NCBI RefSeq assembly: GCF_018614095.1
Contig: NZ_JAGGOY010000044.1
Span: 1-43,628, forward strand
Reading direction: 5' to 3'
DNA: 43,628 nt
Source of the DNA: Streptomyces sp. ISL-87
GTDB taxonomy: Bacteria > Actinomycetota > Actinomycetes > Streptomycetales > Streptomycetaceae
A program made the translations under genes and the position numbers. This document shows, one piece after another, positions 25,201-33,210 of this stretch. The first letter of the stretch is position 1. Each line of letters begins with the position of its first letter. Under the pieces are notes generated by a model. The model saw only the letters and a program-made list of their open reading frames with translations. It was not told the DNA's origin and did not search any database.

Positions 25201-26382
25201 ATGGACCTGACCCATTCGGCGGAGGTGGAGGCCTTCCGCGCGGAGGCCCGGGCCTGGCTGGCCGCCCACGTCCCGTCCTCCCCCCTCCCCTCCCTGGAGA
25301 CCGAGGAGGGCTTCGCGGCCCACCGGGAATGGGAGGCGCTGCTGCACGCGGGCCGCTGGGCGGTGGTGTCCTGGCCCGAGGAGTACGGCGGCCGGAGCGT
25401 GGACATCGAGCGGTGGCTGGTGTTCGAGGAGGAGTACTGGGCGGCGGGCGCGCCCGGCCGGGTCTCCCAGAACGGCATCAACCTGCTGGCCCCGACGCTG
25501 TTCGACCACGCGACGCCGGAGCAGCGGGCGCGGGTGCTGCCGTCGATGGCGAGCGGTGAGGTGATCTGGGCGCAGGCCTGGTCGGAGCCCGAGTCGGGGT
25601 CCGACCTCGCCTCGCTGAAGTCGAAGGCGGTTCGGACGCAGGGCGGCTGGCTGCTGTCCGGGCAGAAGACCTGGTCGTCGAGGGCCGCCTTCGCGGACCG
25701 GGCGTTCGGCATCTTCCGTACGGATCCCGGGGCGCCCAGGCAGCACCAGGGGCTGACGTACCTGATGTTCGACCTGCGGGCGCCGGGGGTCACGGTGCGG
25801 CCGATCGGCCGCCTCGACGGCAAGCCGGCGTTCGCGGAGCTCTTCCTCGACCAGGTCTTCGTGCCCGACGAGGACGTCATCGGGGAGCCGGGGCAGGGCT
25901 GGCGGGTCGCGATGTCGACCACCGGCAACGAGCGCGGGCTCACGCTCCGCTCCCCCGGCCGTTTCCAGGCGGCGGCGGACCGGCTGCTCGCGCTGTGGGA
26001 GTCGGCCGGGGATCCGGGGGACACGGCGCTCGCGGACCGGGTGGCGGACGCGGTGGTCGGGGCGCGCGCCTACACGCTGTTCACCTGGGCGAACGCCTCG
26101 CGCTTCGCGGCGGGCGGTGGGGGCACCCCCGCTCGAGCGGAGCCGAGAGTGGGGGAGATCGGCGCCGAGTCCAGCCTGAACAAGGTGTTCTGGTCGCAGT
26201 ACGACATCGCCCTGCACGAGACGGCGCTGGACCTGCTGGGCCCGGACGCGGAGCTGGCGGAGGGCGAGTGGGCGGAGCCGTGGATCTTCTCGCTGGCCGG
26301 GCCGATCTACGCGGGCACCAACGAGATCCAGCGCGACATCATCGCCGAGCGGCTGCTCGGCCTCCCGAAGGGCCGCCGCTGA
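25201..26382 (+). CDS. fadE30: Acyl-CoA dehydrogenase FadE30 with a repeat-derived insertion
   Basis: 393 aa. AAGGAGG is 10 nt before ATG 25201. The acyl-CoA dehydrogenase fold is clear: QAWSEPESGSDLASLKSKA (FAD/substrate contact region), LSGQKTWSS, and the C-terminal GTNEIQRDIIAERLLGLP. It introduces a double bond in the CoA side chain of the HIP-derived intermediate. Residues about 306-320 (GGGGTPARAEPRVGE) are encoded by a GC-rich stem-loop repeat (26117-26155) that I recognise from Streptomyces intergenic regions; homologs lack this loop. It overlaps the next gene by TGATG, indicating co-translation. Confidence 0.88.
   Translation: MDLTHSAEVEAFRAEARAWLAAHVPSSPLPSLETEEGFAAHREWEALLHAGRWAVVSWPEEYGGRSVDIERWLVFEEEYWAAGAPGRVSQNGINLLAPTLFDHATPEQRARVLPSMASGEVIWAQAWSEPESGSDLASLKSKAVRTQGGWLLSGQKTWSSRAAFADRAFGIFRTDPGAPRQHQGLTYLMFDLRAPGVTVRPIGRLDGKPAFAELFLDQVFVPDEDVIGEPGQGWRVAMSTTGNERGLTLRSPGRFQAAADRLLALWESAGDPGDTALADRVADAVVGARAYTLFTWANASRFAAGGGGTPARAEPRVGEIGAESSLNKVFWSQYDIALHETALDLLGPDAELAEGEWAEPWIFSLAGPIYAGTNEIQRDIIAERLLGLPKGRR
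26117..26155. repeat. Intergenic-type palindromic repeat inside fadE30
   Basis: GTGGGGGCACCCCC then CCCCCGCTC (26126-26134) paired with GAGTGGGGG (26147-26155), one wobble. It interrupts the reading frame in phase, adding about 13 residues. Confidence 0.7.
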
Positions 26383-27425
26383 TGCACTTCCTGCTGACCG
26401 ACGAACAGTCGGACTTCGCCCGTACGCTGCGCGGGCTGCTGGGCTCCTCGGACGTTCCGGCGGCGGTACGGGCCTGGGGGGCGGGGGATCACGCGCCGGG
26501 GCGGGCGCTGTGGGGCCGGCTGGCTCGGACGGGCCTGTTCGCGCCGGCCGCGCCGGAGGCCTACGACGGGGTGGGGCTGCTCCCGCTGGAACTGTCCGTG
26601 GCGGTGGTGGAGCTGGGCCGGGCGGGGATGCCGGGTCCGGTGGTGGAGACGGCGGCCGCGGGCGTACTGCTGGCACGGCTGGGGGACGAGGCGCTGGCGA
26701 AACGCTTCCTCCCGGGGCTGGTGGCGGGCGAGACCCTGGCCACGCTGACGCTGCCTGGCGGGAGTCCGTACGCGCTGGACGCGGATGTGGCGACGTACTG
26801 CTTCACGGTGTCGGAGGGCGGGGAACTGCGGCTGGCGGGCGGTGGGGGCGGAGAGCCGGTCCGCTCGACGGACCCGACACGGCGGCTGCTGCGCTCGACG
26901 GACCCGGCACGGCGCCTGTTCCACCCCTCCCCCGGCTCGGGCGGGGAGCTGCTGGCCTCCGGCCCGGCGGTCGCGGCGGCTGCGCGGGAGGCCGGTCGCT
27001 GGGCGCGGCTGCTGACGGCGGCCCAGTGCCTGGGGGTGGGCGAGGCGCTGCTGTCCCGCACCGTGGAGTACGCGAAGCAGCGCACGCAGTTCGGAACGCC
27101 GATCGGCGGTTTCCAGGCGGTGAAACACCGGCTGGCGGACACCCTCCTGGGGCTGGAGTTCGCCCGGCCGCTGCTCTGGGCGGCGGCGTTGTCCCTGGAC
27201 CCGGGCGATGTGGCGGCCGCCAAGCTCGCCACGGGCGAGGCCTCGTACGCGGCGGCCATGACGGCCCTGCAACTCCACGGCGCGGTCGGCTACACCGAGG
27301 AGCTGGACCTCTCCCTGTGGCTGCGCAAGGCCCGCCCGCTGCGTGACGCCTGGGGCACACCGGCGGCGTGCCGGGCGGCGGTGCTTCAGGCGGTGAAGAC
27401 GGCCAGGCCGAGGGTGACGACGTAG
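26382..27425 (+). CDS. Acyl-CoA dehydrogenase, FadE33-like
   Basis: 347 aa, the short type of acyl-CoA dehydrogenase. Residues about 208-345 hold the family helices (QCLGVGEALLSRTVEYAKQRTQFGTPIGGFQAVKHRLADTLLG and TALQLHGAVGYTEELDLSLWLRKARPL), where the Arg-x-x-Phe-Gly region is typical. It probably forms a heteromer with FadE30 or a partner elsewhere and acts on later HIP intermediates; the symbol fadE33 is likely but not proven. Residues about 163-183 contain a 27-nt direct repeat (RSTDPTRRLL / RSTDPARRLF), a further insertion. Its 3' end overlaps the convergent methyltransferase gene by 40 nt. Confidence 0.82.
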   Translation: MHFLLTDEQSDFARTLRGLLGSSDVPAAVRAWGAGDHAPGRALWGRLARTGLFAPAAPEAYDGVGLLPLELSVAVVELGRAGMPGPVVETAAAGVLLARLGDEALAKRFLPGLVAGETLATLTLPGGSPYALDADVATYCFTVSEGGELRLAGGGGGEPVRSTDPTRRLLRSTDPARRLFHPSPGSGGELLASGPAVAAAAREAGRWARLLTAAQCLGVGEALLSRTVEYAKQRTQFGTPIGGFQAVKHRLADTLLGLEFARPLLWAAALSLDPGDVAAAKLATGEASYAAAMTALQLHGAVGYTEELDLSLWLRKARPLRDAWGTPAACRAAVLQAVKTARPRVTT

Positions 27426-28180
27426 TGCTCTTCGACCATGCCGTCCGGGAAGCGGAAGTTCAGCCGCGCCCGCTCGGCGTCCATGAACTCCCGTGTCCCG
27501 TCCGGGCCGAGGACGAGGAAGGCGGAGTGGCTGGCGTGGTTGGCGAGGTGGGCGTCGAGCGGGACCCGGCGTGACCAGCGCACTTCCCGGGTGGTGAGAG
27601 CCGGCTCGGCGGGCAGGTTCCGGGCGGTGACCACGTCGGCCGCGTCGACCTGGAAGAAGGTGCGGATCCGCTCGTCCTGCTCGGCGATCCAGGGGACGGC
27701 GGTGTCCACGTCGTTCCACCACAGGGCGAGCGCCCCGCCGGGGCGCAGCACGCGGCGGGCCTCGGGCAGGGAACGGCGGGGGTCGGTCCAGTGCCAGGCC
27801 TGGGCATAGGTGACCAGGTCGAACCCGGCGGTGACGAGCGGCAGCCGGTCCCCGTCCCCGCGCACGATCGGGATCCGGGGGTGCGCGCGCCGGAACTCGG
27901 CGGCCATCGCGTCGCCGGGCTCGACGGCGACGACCTCGGCCCCGCGGGCGTGCAGCAGCCCGGTGGCGATCCCGGTCCCGGCCCCTACGTCGGCCACCCG
28001 CGCGCCCGCCAGCCCGCGGCCGCTCAGCTCCTCGATGGCGGCGAACAACCCGTCGGGATACCCGGGCCGGTACGCGGCGTACAGCGCGGCGGCGGTGTCG
28101 AAGGACCGCGCACGCGTGCGGGGAGTGGCCGTCACCCGCCCGTTCTTCATGCGGGCGTCCTTCATGCGGGCGTCCTTCAT
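27386..28180 (-). CDS. Class I SAM-dependent methyltransferase
   Basis: 264 aa from ATG 28180, selected because GAGGAGG lies 5 nt upstream; an upstream codon at 28204 would overlap the preceding gene. The SAM site is VADVGAGTGIATGLL, followed by VVAVEPGDAM and GDGDRLPL, with the family AWHWTDP motif. This type (methyltransf_11, BioC/UbiE-like) methylates a small molecule; substrate unknown. The first residues MKDARMKDARMKNGR come from a 15-nt repeat ATGAAGGACGCCCGC. Each unit has its own ATG and an AAGGA, so several starts are possible. Confidence 0.85.
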   Translation of the reverse strand: MKDARMKDARMKNGRVTATPRTRARSFDTAAALYAAYRPGYPDGLFAAIEELSGRGLAGARVADVGAGTGIATGLLHARGAEVVAVEPGDAMAAEFRRAHPRIPIVRGDGDRLPLVTAGFDLVTYAQAWHWTDPRRSLPEARRVLRPGGALALWWNDVDTAVPWIAEQDERIRTFFQVDAADVVTARNLPAEPALTTREVRWSRRVPLDAHLANHASHSAFLVLGPDGTREFMDAERARLNFRFPDGMVEEHYVVTLGLAVFTA

Positions 28181-28190
28181 ACGGGCCTCC

Positions 28191-28550
28191 TCAGCGGAAC
28201 TCACGGACCACCTCGATCCGGCCCACGATGTGCGCGTTGAACTCGTCCAGTTCTTCTGCGGGAACCCACAGCTCCAGGATCGTTTCCCCGCCCGCCTGCT
28301 GGACCGGGTACCGCTCCAGGAACGCCGAGTCCACGTCGAACCGGGTCACGAAGCCGGCACCGTCGTGCTTGACGTTCCAGTCGCGGGCGATGCGGGTCGC
28401 GTAGTCCTCGTTCAGCACCGGGTAGAAGATCGGCTGCTCGGGCAGGCGCGGCGGCCAGGCCCGCCAGTCGAGTGCGCGGACCAGGTCCAGTTCAACGGGG
28501 CCCGTCGGGCGCCAGAGGGTCGTCGTCTTCACAGGGGGCGTAGGGGACAC
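28191..28550 (-). CDS. Small protein annotated in Streptomyces as ADP-ribosylation/crystallin J1-related
   Basis: 119 aa. Contains TTTLWRPTGPVELDLVRALDWRAWPPRLPEQPIFYPVLNEDYATRIARDWNVKH, which I recognise from a conserved actinobacterial family carrying this annotation. There is no direct evidence for an enzymatic role. GTG 28550 or GTG 28532 are possible starts; the conserved part begins at the latter. It ends 10 nt before the methyltransferase start. Confidence 0.8.
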   Translation of the reverse strand: MSPTPPVKTTTLWRPTGPVELDLVRALDWRAWPPRLPEQPIFYPVLNEDYATRIARDWNVKHDGAGFVTRFDVDSAFLERYPVQQAGGETILELWVPAEELDEFNAHIVGRIEVVREFR

Positions 28551-28593
28551 GGGCCCGACCCTAGGCGAAGAACTCGCAGGTCGGCCACCCGTT

Positions 28594-28932
28594 TCAGGCC
28601 CGGCGGCGGCGCAGCGAGAACCGCACCAGGATCACCGTCTGGACGACCAGGAGCACCCCCGCCCCGACCCCGGCGAGCAGCGCTTCGTCCGTCAACGTCA
28701 CCTGCCCCGGCGACCCCCAGGCCGTGCTGCCGAGCCGGGCGACCCCGACCGCGGCGAGCGCGACCAGGAAGCGCGGCACGAACTCGGCCTCGGTGCCGTG
28801 CAGGACGCCGGACCCGACGACGAAGACCGCCAGCAGGGCCGGGATCCAGGGGGCGGCGTCCGGGCCGCGCAGGAGCAGGACGGCACCGAACTCCACGGCC
28901 AGGACAAGCACGTTGCGGACCAATATCGACAT
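28594..28932 (-). CDS. Small integral membrane protein
   Basis: 112 aa with three or four hydrophobic segments (VLVLAVEFGAVLLLR, WIPALLAVFVVGSGVL, FLVALAAVGVARL, LLAGVGAGVLLVVQTVILV) and a basic C-terminus. ATG 28932 or GTG 28938 may be the start. No family is recognised. Confidence 0.65.
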   Translation of the reverse strand: MSILVRNVLVLAVEFGAVLLLRGPDAAPWIPALLAVFVVGSGVLHGTEAEFVPRFLVALAAVGVARLGSTAWGSPGQVTLTDEALLAGVGAGVLLVVQTVILVRFSLRRRRA

Positions 28933-28998
28933 GAGCACATCATGCCGGGGATGCCCGCGTGCGCCCCGCCCCAGGGTCTCGCTAACGTTCAGCCCAAG

Positions 28999-29073
28999 GG
29001 CGGGGTCGTCGCACAGAGGCAGTGCGCCTGCTCCATTGCAGGAGGACGCCCGTTCGAATCCGGTCGCCCCGCC
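28999..29073 (+). tRNA. tRNA-like sequence (atypical or degenerate tRNA)
   Basis: Acceptor stem GGCGGGG (28999-29005) pairs perfectly with CCCCGCC (29067-29073). D-arm CGCAC-AGAGGCA-GTGCG (29010-29026) has a perfect 5-bp stem and the GG of the D-loop. Anticodon arm CCTGC-TCCATT-GCAGG (29027-29042) has a perfect stem but a 6-nt loop. The T-arm GCCCG-TTCGAAT-CCGGT (29048-29064) has the classic TTCGAAT loop with one mismatched and one G-T pair. If position 32 is missing, the anticodon would read CCA (Trp) after U33. Two extra bases lie between the T-arm and the acceptor stem. It is probably a decayed or non-canonical tRNA. CCA is not encoded. Confidence 0.5.
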
Positions 29074-29101
29074 CCCCGCGTCCCCCCACGGAGGCCGTCG
29101 C

Positions 29102-29830
29102 TCACCGCGCCGTCATCCCCCCGTCCACCGCGAACTCCGCGCCCGTGACGTACGAGGACGCGTCCGAGCAGAGGAAGAGGACGAGTTCCCCCACCTCCTC
29201 GGCCCGCCCCATCCGCCCCAGCGGTACGTGCGACCAGTCCCGCCCCGCGACCGCCTCGGCGACCATCGGCGTGTCGATCGCCCCTGGGTGCACCGAGTTG
29301 ACCCGGATCCGGTCCCCCGCCAGGTCCAGGGCCGCCGACCGGGTCAGCCCGCGCAGCCCGAACTTGGTGGATCCGTACGCCGCGTGGCCCGGGATGCCGA
29401 CCAGCCCGGCCGTGGAGGAGATGTTGACGATCGAGCCGCCCCCGCCGGCGCGCAGCACCGGGGCCACCGCCTGGATGCCGAGGAACGGCCCCAGCAGGTT
29501 GACCCGTAGCAGCGCCTCGAAGTCCTCCAGCCGCTGCTCCTCGACGTGGGCGGTGCGCCACAGCGCCGCGTTGTTGACCAGGGCCGAGACCGTGCCGAAG
29601 GCGCGCACGGCCTCCCGCACCACCTCCGCCCAGCTGTCCGCGTCGGCGACGTCGTGCCGTACGTACAGCCCCTGGGCGCCGAGTTCCGCGGCCACCGCCC
29701 GGCCCTCCTCCTCCCGTACGTCCGTGACGAGGACCCGCGCCCCCGCCTCCGCGCACAGCCGGGCCTCCGCCGCGCCCTGACCGCGCCCGGCGCCGGTGAT
29801 GACGACGACCTTCCCGTCCAGTGAGATCAC
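29102..29830 (-). CDS. SDR similar to 3-alpha(20-beta)-hydroxysteroid dehydrogenase
   Basis: 242 aa. TGAGRGQG (12-19), NNAA (86-89, in place of the usual NNAG), Ser138/139, Tyr152, Lys156. The GGSIVNISSTAGLVG, IRVNSVHPGAIDTPM and SSYVTGAEFAVDGG stretches are closely like Streptomyces exfoliatus 3-alpha,20-beta-hydroxysteroid dehydrogenase and Rv2002 (FabG3). A steroid substrate is plausible given the nearby cluster, but SDR specificity is hard to infer. GTG 29830 is the start. Divergent from a PadR gene with a palindromic operator between. Confidence 0.82.
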   Translation of the reverse strand: MISLDGKVVVITGAGRGQGAAEARLCAEAGARVLVTDVREEEGRAVAAELGAQGLYVRHDVADADSWAEVVREAVRAFGTVSALVNNAALWRTAHVEEQRLEDFEALLRVNLLGPFLGIQAVAPVLRAGGGGSIVNISSTAGLVGIPGHAAYGSTKFGLRGLTRSAALDLAGDRIRVNSVHPGAIDTPMVAEAVAGRDWSHVPLGRMGRAEEVGELVLFLCSDASSYVTGAEFAVDGGMTAR

Positions 29831-29851
29831 CGGTCAGACCCCCAGGGTTTG

Positions 29852-29872
29852 AGTATTCCGAATAGGAATACT
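29852..29872. promoter_or_regulatory. PadR-type operator
   Basis: AGTATTCC-N5-GGAATACT, a perfect 8-bp inverted repeat in an AT-rich stretch that stands out in this GC-rich region. It lies 22 nt from the SDR start and 62 nt from the PadR start, ideal for regulation of both. Confidence 0.72.
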
Positions 29873-29933
29873 TCTAGCAGTCACCCCTCCGAGAGGGAAG
29901 GGCGCCGCGAAGGCCGGTCGTAGACTGCGCCGC

Positions 29934-30557
29934 ATGGCAGACGAGACGAACAAGCGCATGCTCCCGGCAACCAGCTGGGCGGTGCTGGGGCTGCTCTCCT
30001 TCGGTGAGGAGCTCTCCGGTTACGACCTCAAGAAGTGGTCGGACCGGTCGCTGCGCTTCTTCTACTGGAGCCCGTCCTTCAGCCAGATCTACAGCGAGCT
30101 CAAGCGCCTGGAGAAGGCCGGCTACGCCTCCTCGCGGATGGTCGCCCAGGAGACCGGCACCCGCGACAAGCGGGTGTACCGGATCACCGGCGACGGCATG
30201 ACGGCCGTGCGGACATGGGCCCGCGAAACCCCGGTCGACCCGCCCGTCCTCAAGCACGGGCCGATGCTGCGGCTGTGGCTGGGCCACCTGCTGGAGCCGG
30301 AGCAGATGTGCGAAGTCCTCGTACAGCACCAGGAGTTCGCGGAGCAGATGCGCCGGCAGGCGGTGGCCGACGCGGAGGGCGCGAAGGACGAGGCGTCCTG
30401 GGCGTACCCGGCCCTCACCCTCAAGTGGGCCGAGCGGTACTACGCCTCCGAGCGCGATCTCGCGGCCGCCATGCTCGACGACGTCGCGGCGCTGCGGAGC
30501 GGGCGCGGGGCGGCCGGCACGGGCGGGGACCGGCCGGATGTCACCGGCGCGGGCTGA
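29934..30557 (+). CDS. PadR-family transcriptional regulator
   Basis: 207 aa. The winged helix (WAVLGLLSFGEELSGYDLKKWSDRSLRFFYWSPSFSQIYSELKRLEKAGYASSRMV) at about 15-70 and the VirA-activator-type alpha-helical C-domain at about 95-185 identify a PadR subfamily-1 member. It probably represses the divergent SDR gene and itself, releasing DNA on binding a hydrophobic ligand. It lies 15 nt before the VWA gene in the same direction. Confidence 0.9.
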   Translation: MADETNKRMLPATSWAVLGLLSFGEELSGYDLKKWSDRSLRFFYWSPSFSQIYSELKRLEKAGYASSRMVAQETGTRDKRVYRITGDGMTAVRTWARETPVDPPVLKHGPMLRLWLGHLLEPEQMCEVLVQHQEFAEQMRRQAVADAEGAKDEASWAYPALTLKWAERYYASERDLAAAMLDDVAALRSGRGAAGTGGDRPDVTGAG

Positions 30558-30572
30558 CGTACCCTCGGGACC

Positions 30573-31301
30573 ATGACGGGCAGTGCGATCAACCTCCGCA
30601 AGATGGAAGAGACCGCTCCGGCGCTGGTGAACGTCTACAAGAGCGCCGGGGTCTCGCTCCGCAAGCACGGCCTGGAGGGCGGACGCGCCTGCGTCTACCT
30701 GGTGCTCGACTACTCCGGTTCGATGCGCCCGTACTACGAGGACGGCAGCGTGCAGGCCCTCGCGGACCGGGTGCTGAGCCTGTCGGCGCACCTGGACGAC
30801 GACGGCCGGGTGCCGGTGGTGTTCTTCTCCACCGAGGTCGACGCGGTGGAGGAGGTCTCCCTCGCCGGGCACGCGGGGCGGGTCACCGAAATCGCCTCCC
30901 GCCTGGGCCACATGGGCAAGACGGCCTACCACCTGGCCATGGACGCGGTGATCGACCACTACCTGGAGTCGGGGTCCACGCTTCCGGCCCTGGTCGTCTT
31001 CCAGACGGACGGCGGGCCGATCAACAAGCTCGCGGCGGAGAAGTACCTGTGCAAGGCGGCCCGGCTGCCGCTGTTCTGGCAGTTCGTCGGCTTCGGCAAC
31101 ACGCGCAGCTCGCAGTTCGACTTCCTGCGCCGGCTGGACGAACTGCCCGTCCCGGCGATGCGGGCGCTGGACAACGCGGGCTATTTCCACGCGGGCCTGG
31201 ACCCGCGCGCGGTGCCGGACGCCGAGTTGTACGACCATCTGGTCGCGGAGTTCCCGGCCTGGCTGGCGGCCGCCCGCACGTCGGGGATTGTGCGCGTCTG
31301 A
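30573..31301 (+). CDS. VWA-domain protein, TerF/TerY-like
   Basis: 242 aa, single von Willebrand factor A fold. The metal-binding MIDAS motif is DYSGS (46-50), with the conserved Thr in GKTAYHLAMD and Asp in VFQTDGG. Such cytoplasmic proteins (TerF/VWA of the tellurite-resistance/stress gene families) act in metal-dependent protein interactions. No signal peptide. Other ter genes are not present in the window. Close spacing after padR suggests co-transcription. Confidence 0.85.
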   Translation: MTGSAINLRKMEETAPALVNVYKSAGVSLRKHGLEGGRACVYLVLDYSGSMRPYYEDGSVQALADRVLSLSAHLDDDGRVPVVFFSTEVDAVEEVSLAGHAGRVTEIASRLGHMGKTAYHLAMDAVIDHYLESGSTLPALVVFQTDGGPINKLAAEKYLCKAARLPLFWQFVGFGNTRSSQFDFLRRLDELPVPAMRALDNAGYFHAGLDPRAVPDAELYDHLVAEFPAWLAAARTSGIVRV

Positions 31302-31338
31302 GGGACCGCCTCCCCCGGCACGCGCTTTGATGGGGCCC

Positions 31339-31848
31339 ATGACGACGAACAACTGGGCAGCGTTCGAGAAACAGGAACCGGAATTCGCGGCGGCGGTCCA
31401 GGCCCGCTTCGCGCAGTATCCGCATCACGTCCTCGCCACCCTCCGCAGGGACGGCTCCCCGCGGGTGAGCGGGCTGAATGTCGACATCCGCGGCGGAGAG
31501 CTGTGGCTCGGCATGATGCCGGGCTCGATGAAGGCCAGGGACCTGCAGCGCGATCCGCGTTTCGCGCTGCACACCAATCCCGGCGAAGGCGAGAACATGC
31601 CGGACGGGGACGTACGGATCTCCGGGCGCGCGATCGAGCTCGTGGACCCGCCCGAGCTGCACCGGTACGCGGAGGAGACGGACACCCCGCACCCCTTCCA
31701 CCTCTTCCACGCGGACCTCGCGGAGGTGGTCCACATCGGCGTCGAGGGCGACGACCTGGTGGTGCGGTCGTGGACCCCGGCGCGCGGTCTGCGCACCATC
31801 CGCCGGGGCAACGACGACGAGCCGCCGCGCGAGGACCCGGCTAGCTGA
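31339..31848 (+). CDS. Flavin split-barrel (pyridoxamine 5'-phosphate oxidase family) protein
   Basis: 169 aa from ATG 31339; ATG 31330 is an alternative three codons upstream. The HHVLATLRRDGSPRVSGLNVDIRGGELWLGMMPGSMKARDLQRDPRFALH pattern is the split-barrel flavin/F420-binding fold. Members reduce or oxidise small molecules using FMN or F420; the exact cofactor and substrate are not evident. Its stop overlaps the convergent DUF1906 gene by 8 nt. Confidence 0.85.
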   Translation: MTTNNWAAFEKQEPEFAAAVQARFAQYPHHVLATLRRDGSPRVSGLNVDIRGGELWLGMMPGSMKARDLQRDPRFALHTNPGEGENMPDGDVRISGRAIELVDPPELHRYAEETDTPHPFHLFHADLAEVVHIGVEGDDLVVRSWTPARGLRTIRRGNDDEPPREDPAS

Positions 31849-33164
31849 GCACCGGCCGGGGACCGTCGAGTTCGGCCGGGTCGACGTCGACCCAGCTGCG
31901 GTCGATGTTGAGCGTCACCCCGCCGTAGGTGGCGTCGTAGTCTCCGCGGTGCTGGTGGGCGCGGCGCCGGCCGGCCCACTGGCGCGTGCCCTCGGACAGT
32001 CCCATGTCGGCGTCGGTGACCGAGGCCCGGCCCTTCCAGGCCGCGGCCCACAGGACGTCGGGCATGGCCTCGGGGGCCTGGTCGTGGTGGAGGCTCAGCG
32101 CCTTGGCCCCCGAGTTCGCCGAGACGTACGCGCCCGAGCGGAAGCCCAGTTCGTGCAGCCGCACCGTCCAGGCGGTGAGGTAGGCGACGACCGGGGCGTC
32201 CCAGGTCCGGCGGTCCGTGTAGTGCTCCAGGTCGTTGTAGAGCACCGCGCCCTCGGCCAGGCCCAGCGAACGGGCCGCCCGGACGGCCCCCTCGGCCTCC
32301 GCCCGGCCCTGGTCGTTGGCCTGAGAGGGGTCGGGCGACAGGCCGGTGGCGGCGTTGTGCCAGGGCTGCGGGCCGACCCAGAGCGGCATCAGGTGCCAGC
32401 CCGCGCCGGCTTGGCGCCCGACCCAGCCGGCGGTGAGCCGCGGCTGGGCGCAGGCCCGGGCACGGCCGCCGATGTAGATGCCGACCGCGCCGAAGGGGGA
32501 CTCGGCCCGCCAGCCGTCCATGGCGCCCTGGGCCGGTGCGGTGCAGGCGTCGAAGCCCGGGCCGGTGAAGGGCGCCTGCGCGGTGCGGGACGGCGCGCCG
32601 TCGGCGGCGACCGCGGGCCGGGCGAGGACACCGGGGCCGCCCGGACGGCCCCTTCGGCCTCCGCCCGGGACTCCGCCCGCTGCCGTACGGGCCTTCGCCA
32701 GCAGCTCACGTACGGCGTCGGGCGCATCCCCGTACGAGACGGTGGCCATCACCCCGGACCCGCGCAGGGCGTACCGGACCTCGTTGCTGTCGCCCCGGGC
32801 CCACGGCGGCGCACCCCCGCCGTCGACCCCGACGGTCGGAATGTCGGCGCGCGGCGGGGCGCCGTCGAGCGGTTCCAGGTGCAGGGTCTCGGCACGGTTG
32901 CGGACGGCCCGGCCGGTGCATTCGGCCTGGGTCCCGGCGTGCCCGAGGTACAGGGTGGGCCGATCCAGTCGCAGGCAGGCCCCGGGGTTCCGGTCAAGGT
33001 CGACAACCCGCCACCCGTCGGGCACGGCGAGGCGCAGCCCGCGGTAATCGACGGCCCGGTCACCCGCGGCGGGGCCGGCGGGGCCACCGACGGCGACGGC
33101 AGACGAGACGGGCAGCAGCAGGACGGCACCCAACAGGCAGCGCAGCAGCGTTCGTGAGGACATG
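31841..33164 (-). CDS. Secreted DUF1906 (glycoside-hydrolase-like, Rv2525c-type) protein
   Basis: 440 aa. Residues 1-25 are a signal peptide (RTLLRCLLGAVLLLPVSSAVA). An N-terminal domain of about 150 residues is followed by a Gly/Arg/Pro-rich linker (about 155-185). The C-terminal TIM-barrel-like domain starts GFDACTAPAQGAMDGWR and continues with AVGIYIGG, WHLMPLWVGPQ, and LYNDLEHY, typical of DUF1906. Rv2525c-like proteins are Tat-exported and thought to act on cell-wall glycans, but activity is unproven. ATG 33164 chosen; GTG 33173 is possible. Confidence 0.87.
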
Positions 33165-33210
33165 TAACCCACTGCTACCAGACCGCGGCGTGCCGGGCGC
33201 GTGTCGACAT

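Noticed and set aside
29102..29830. Membership of the hydroxysteroid-dehydrogenase-like SDR in the KstR2 regulon
   Set aside because: No KstR2-like palindrome in its promoter; the intergenic palindrome is of a different sequence and better fits the divergent PadR.
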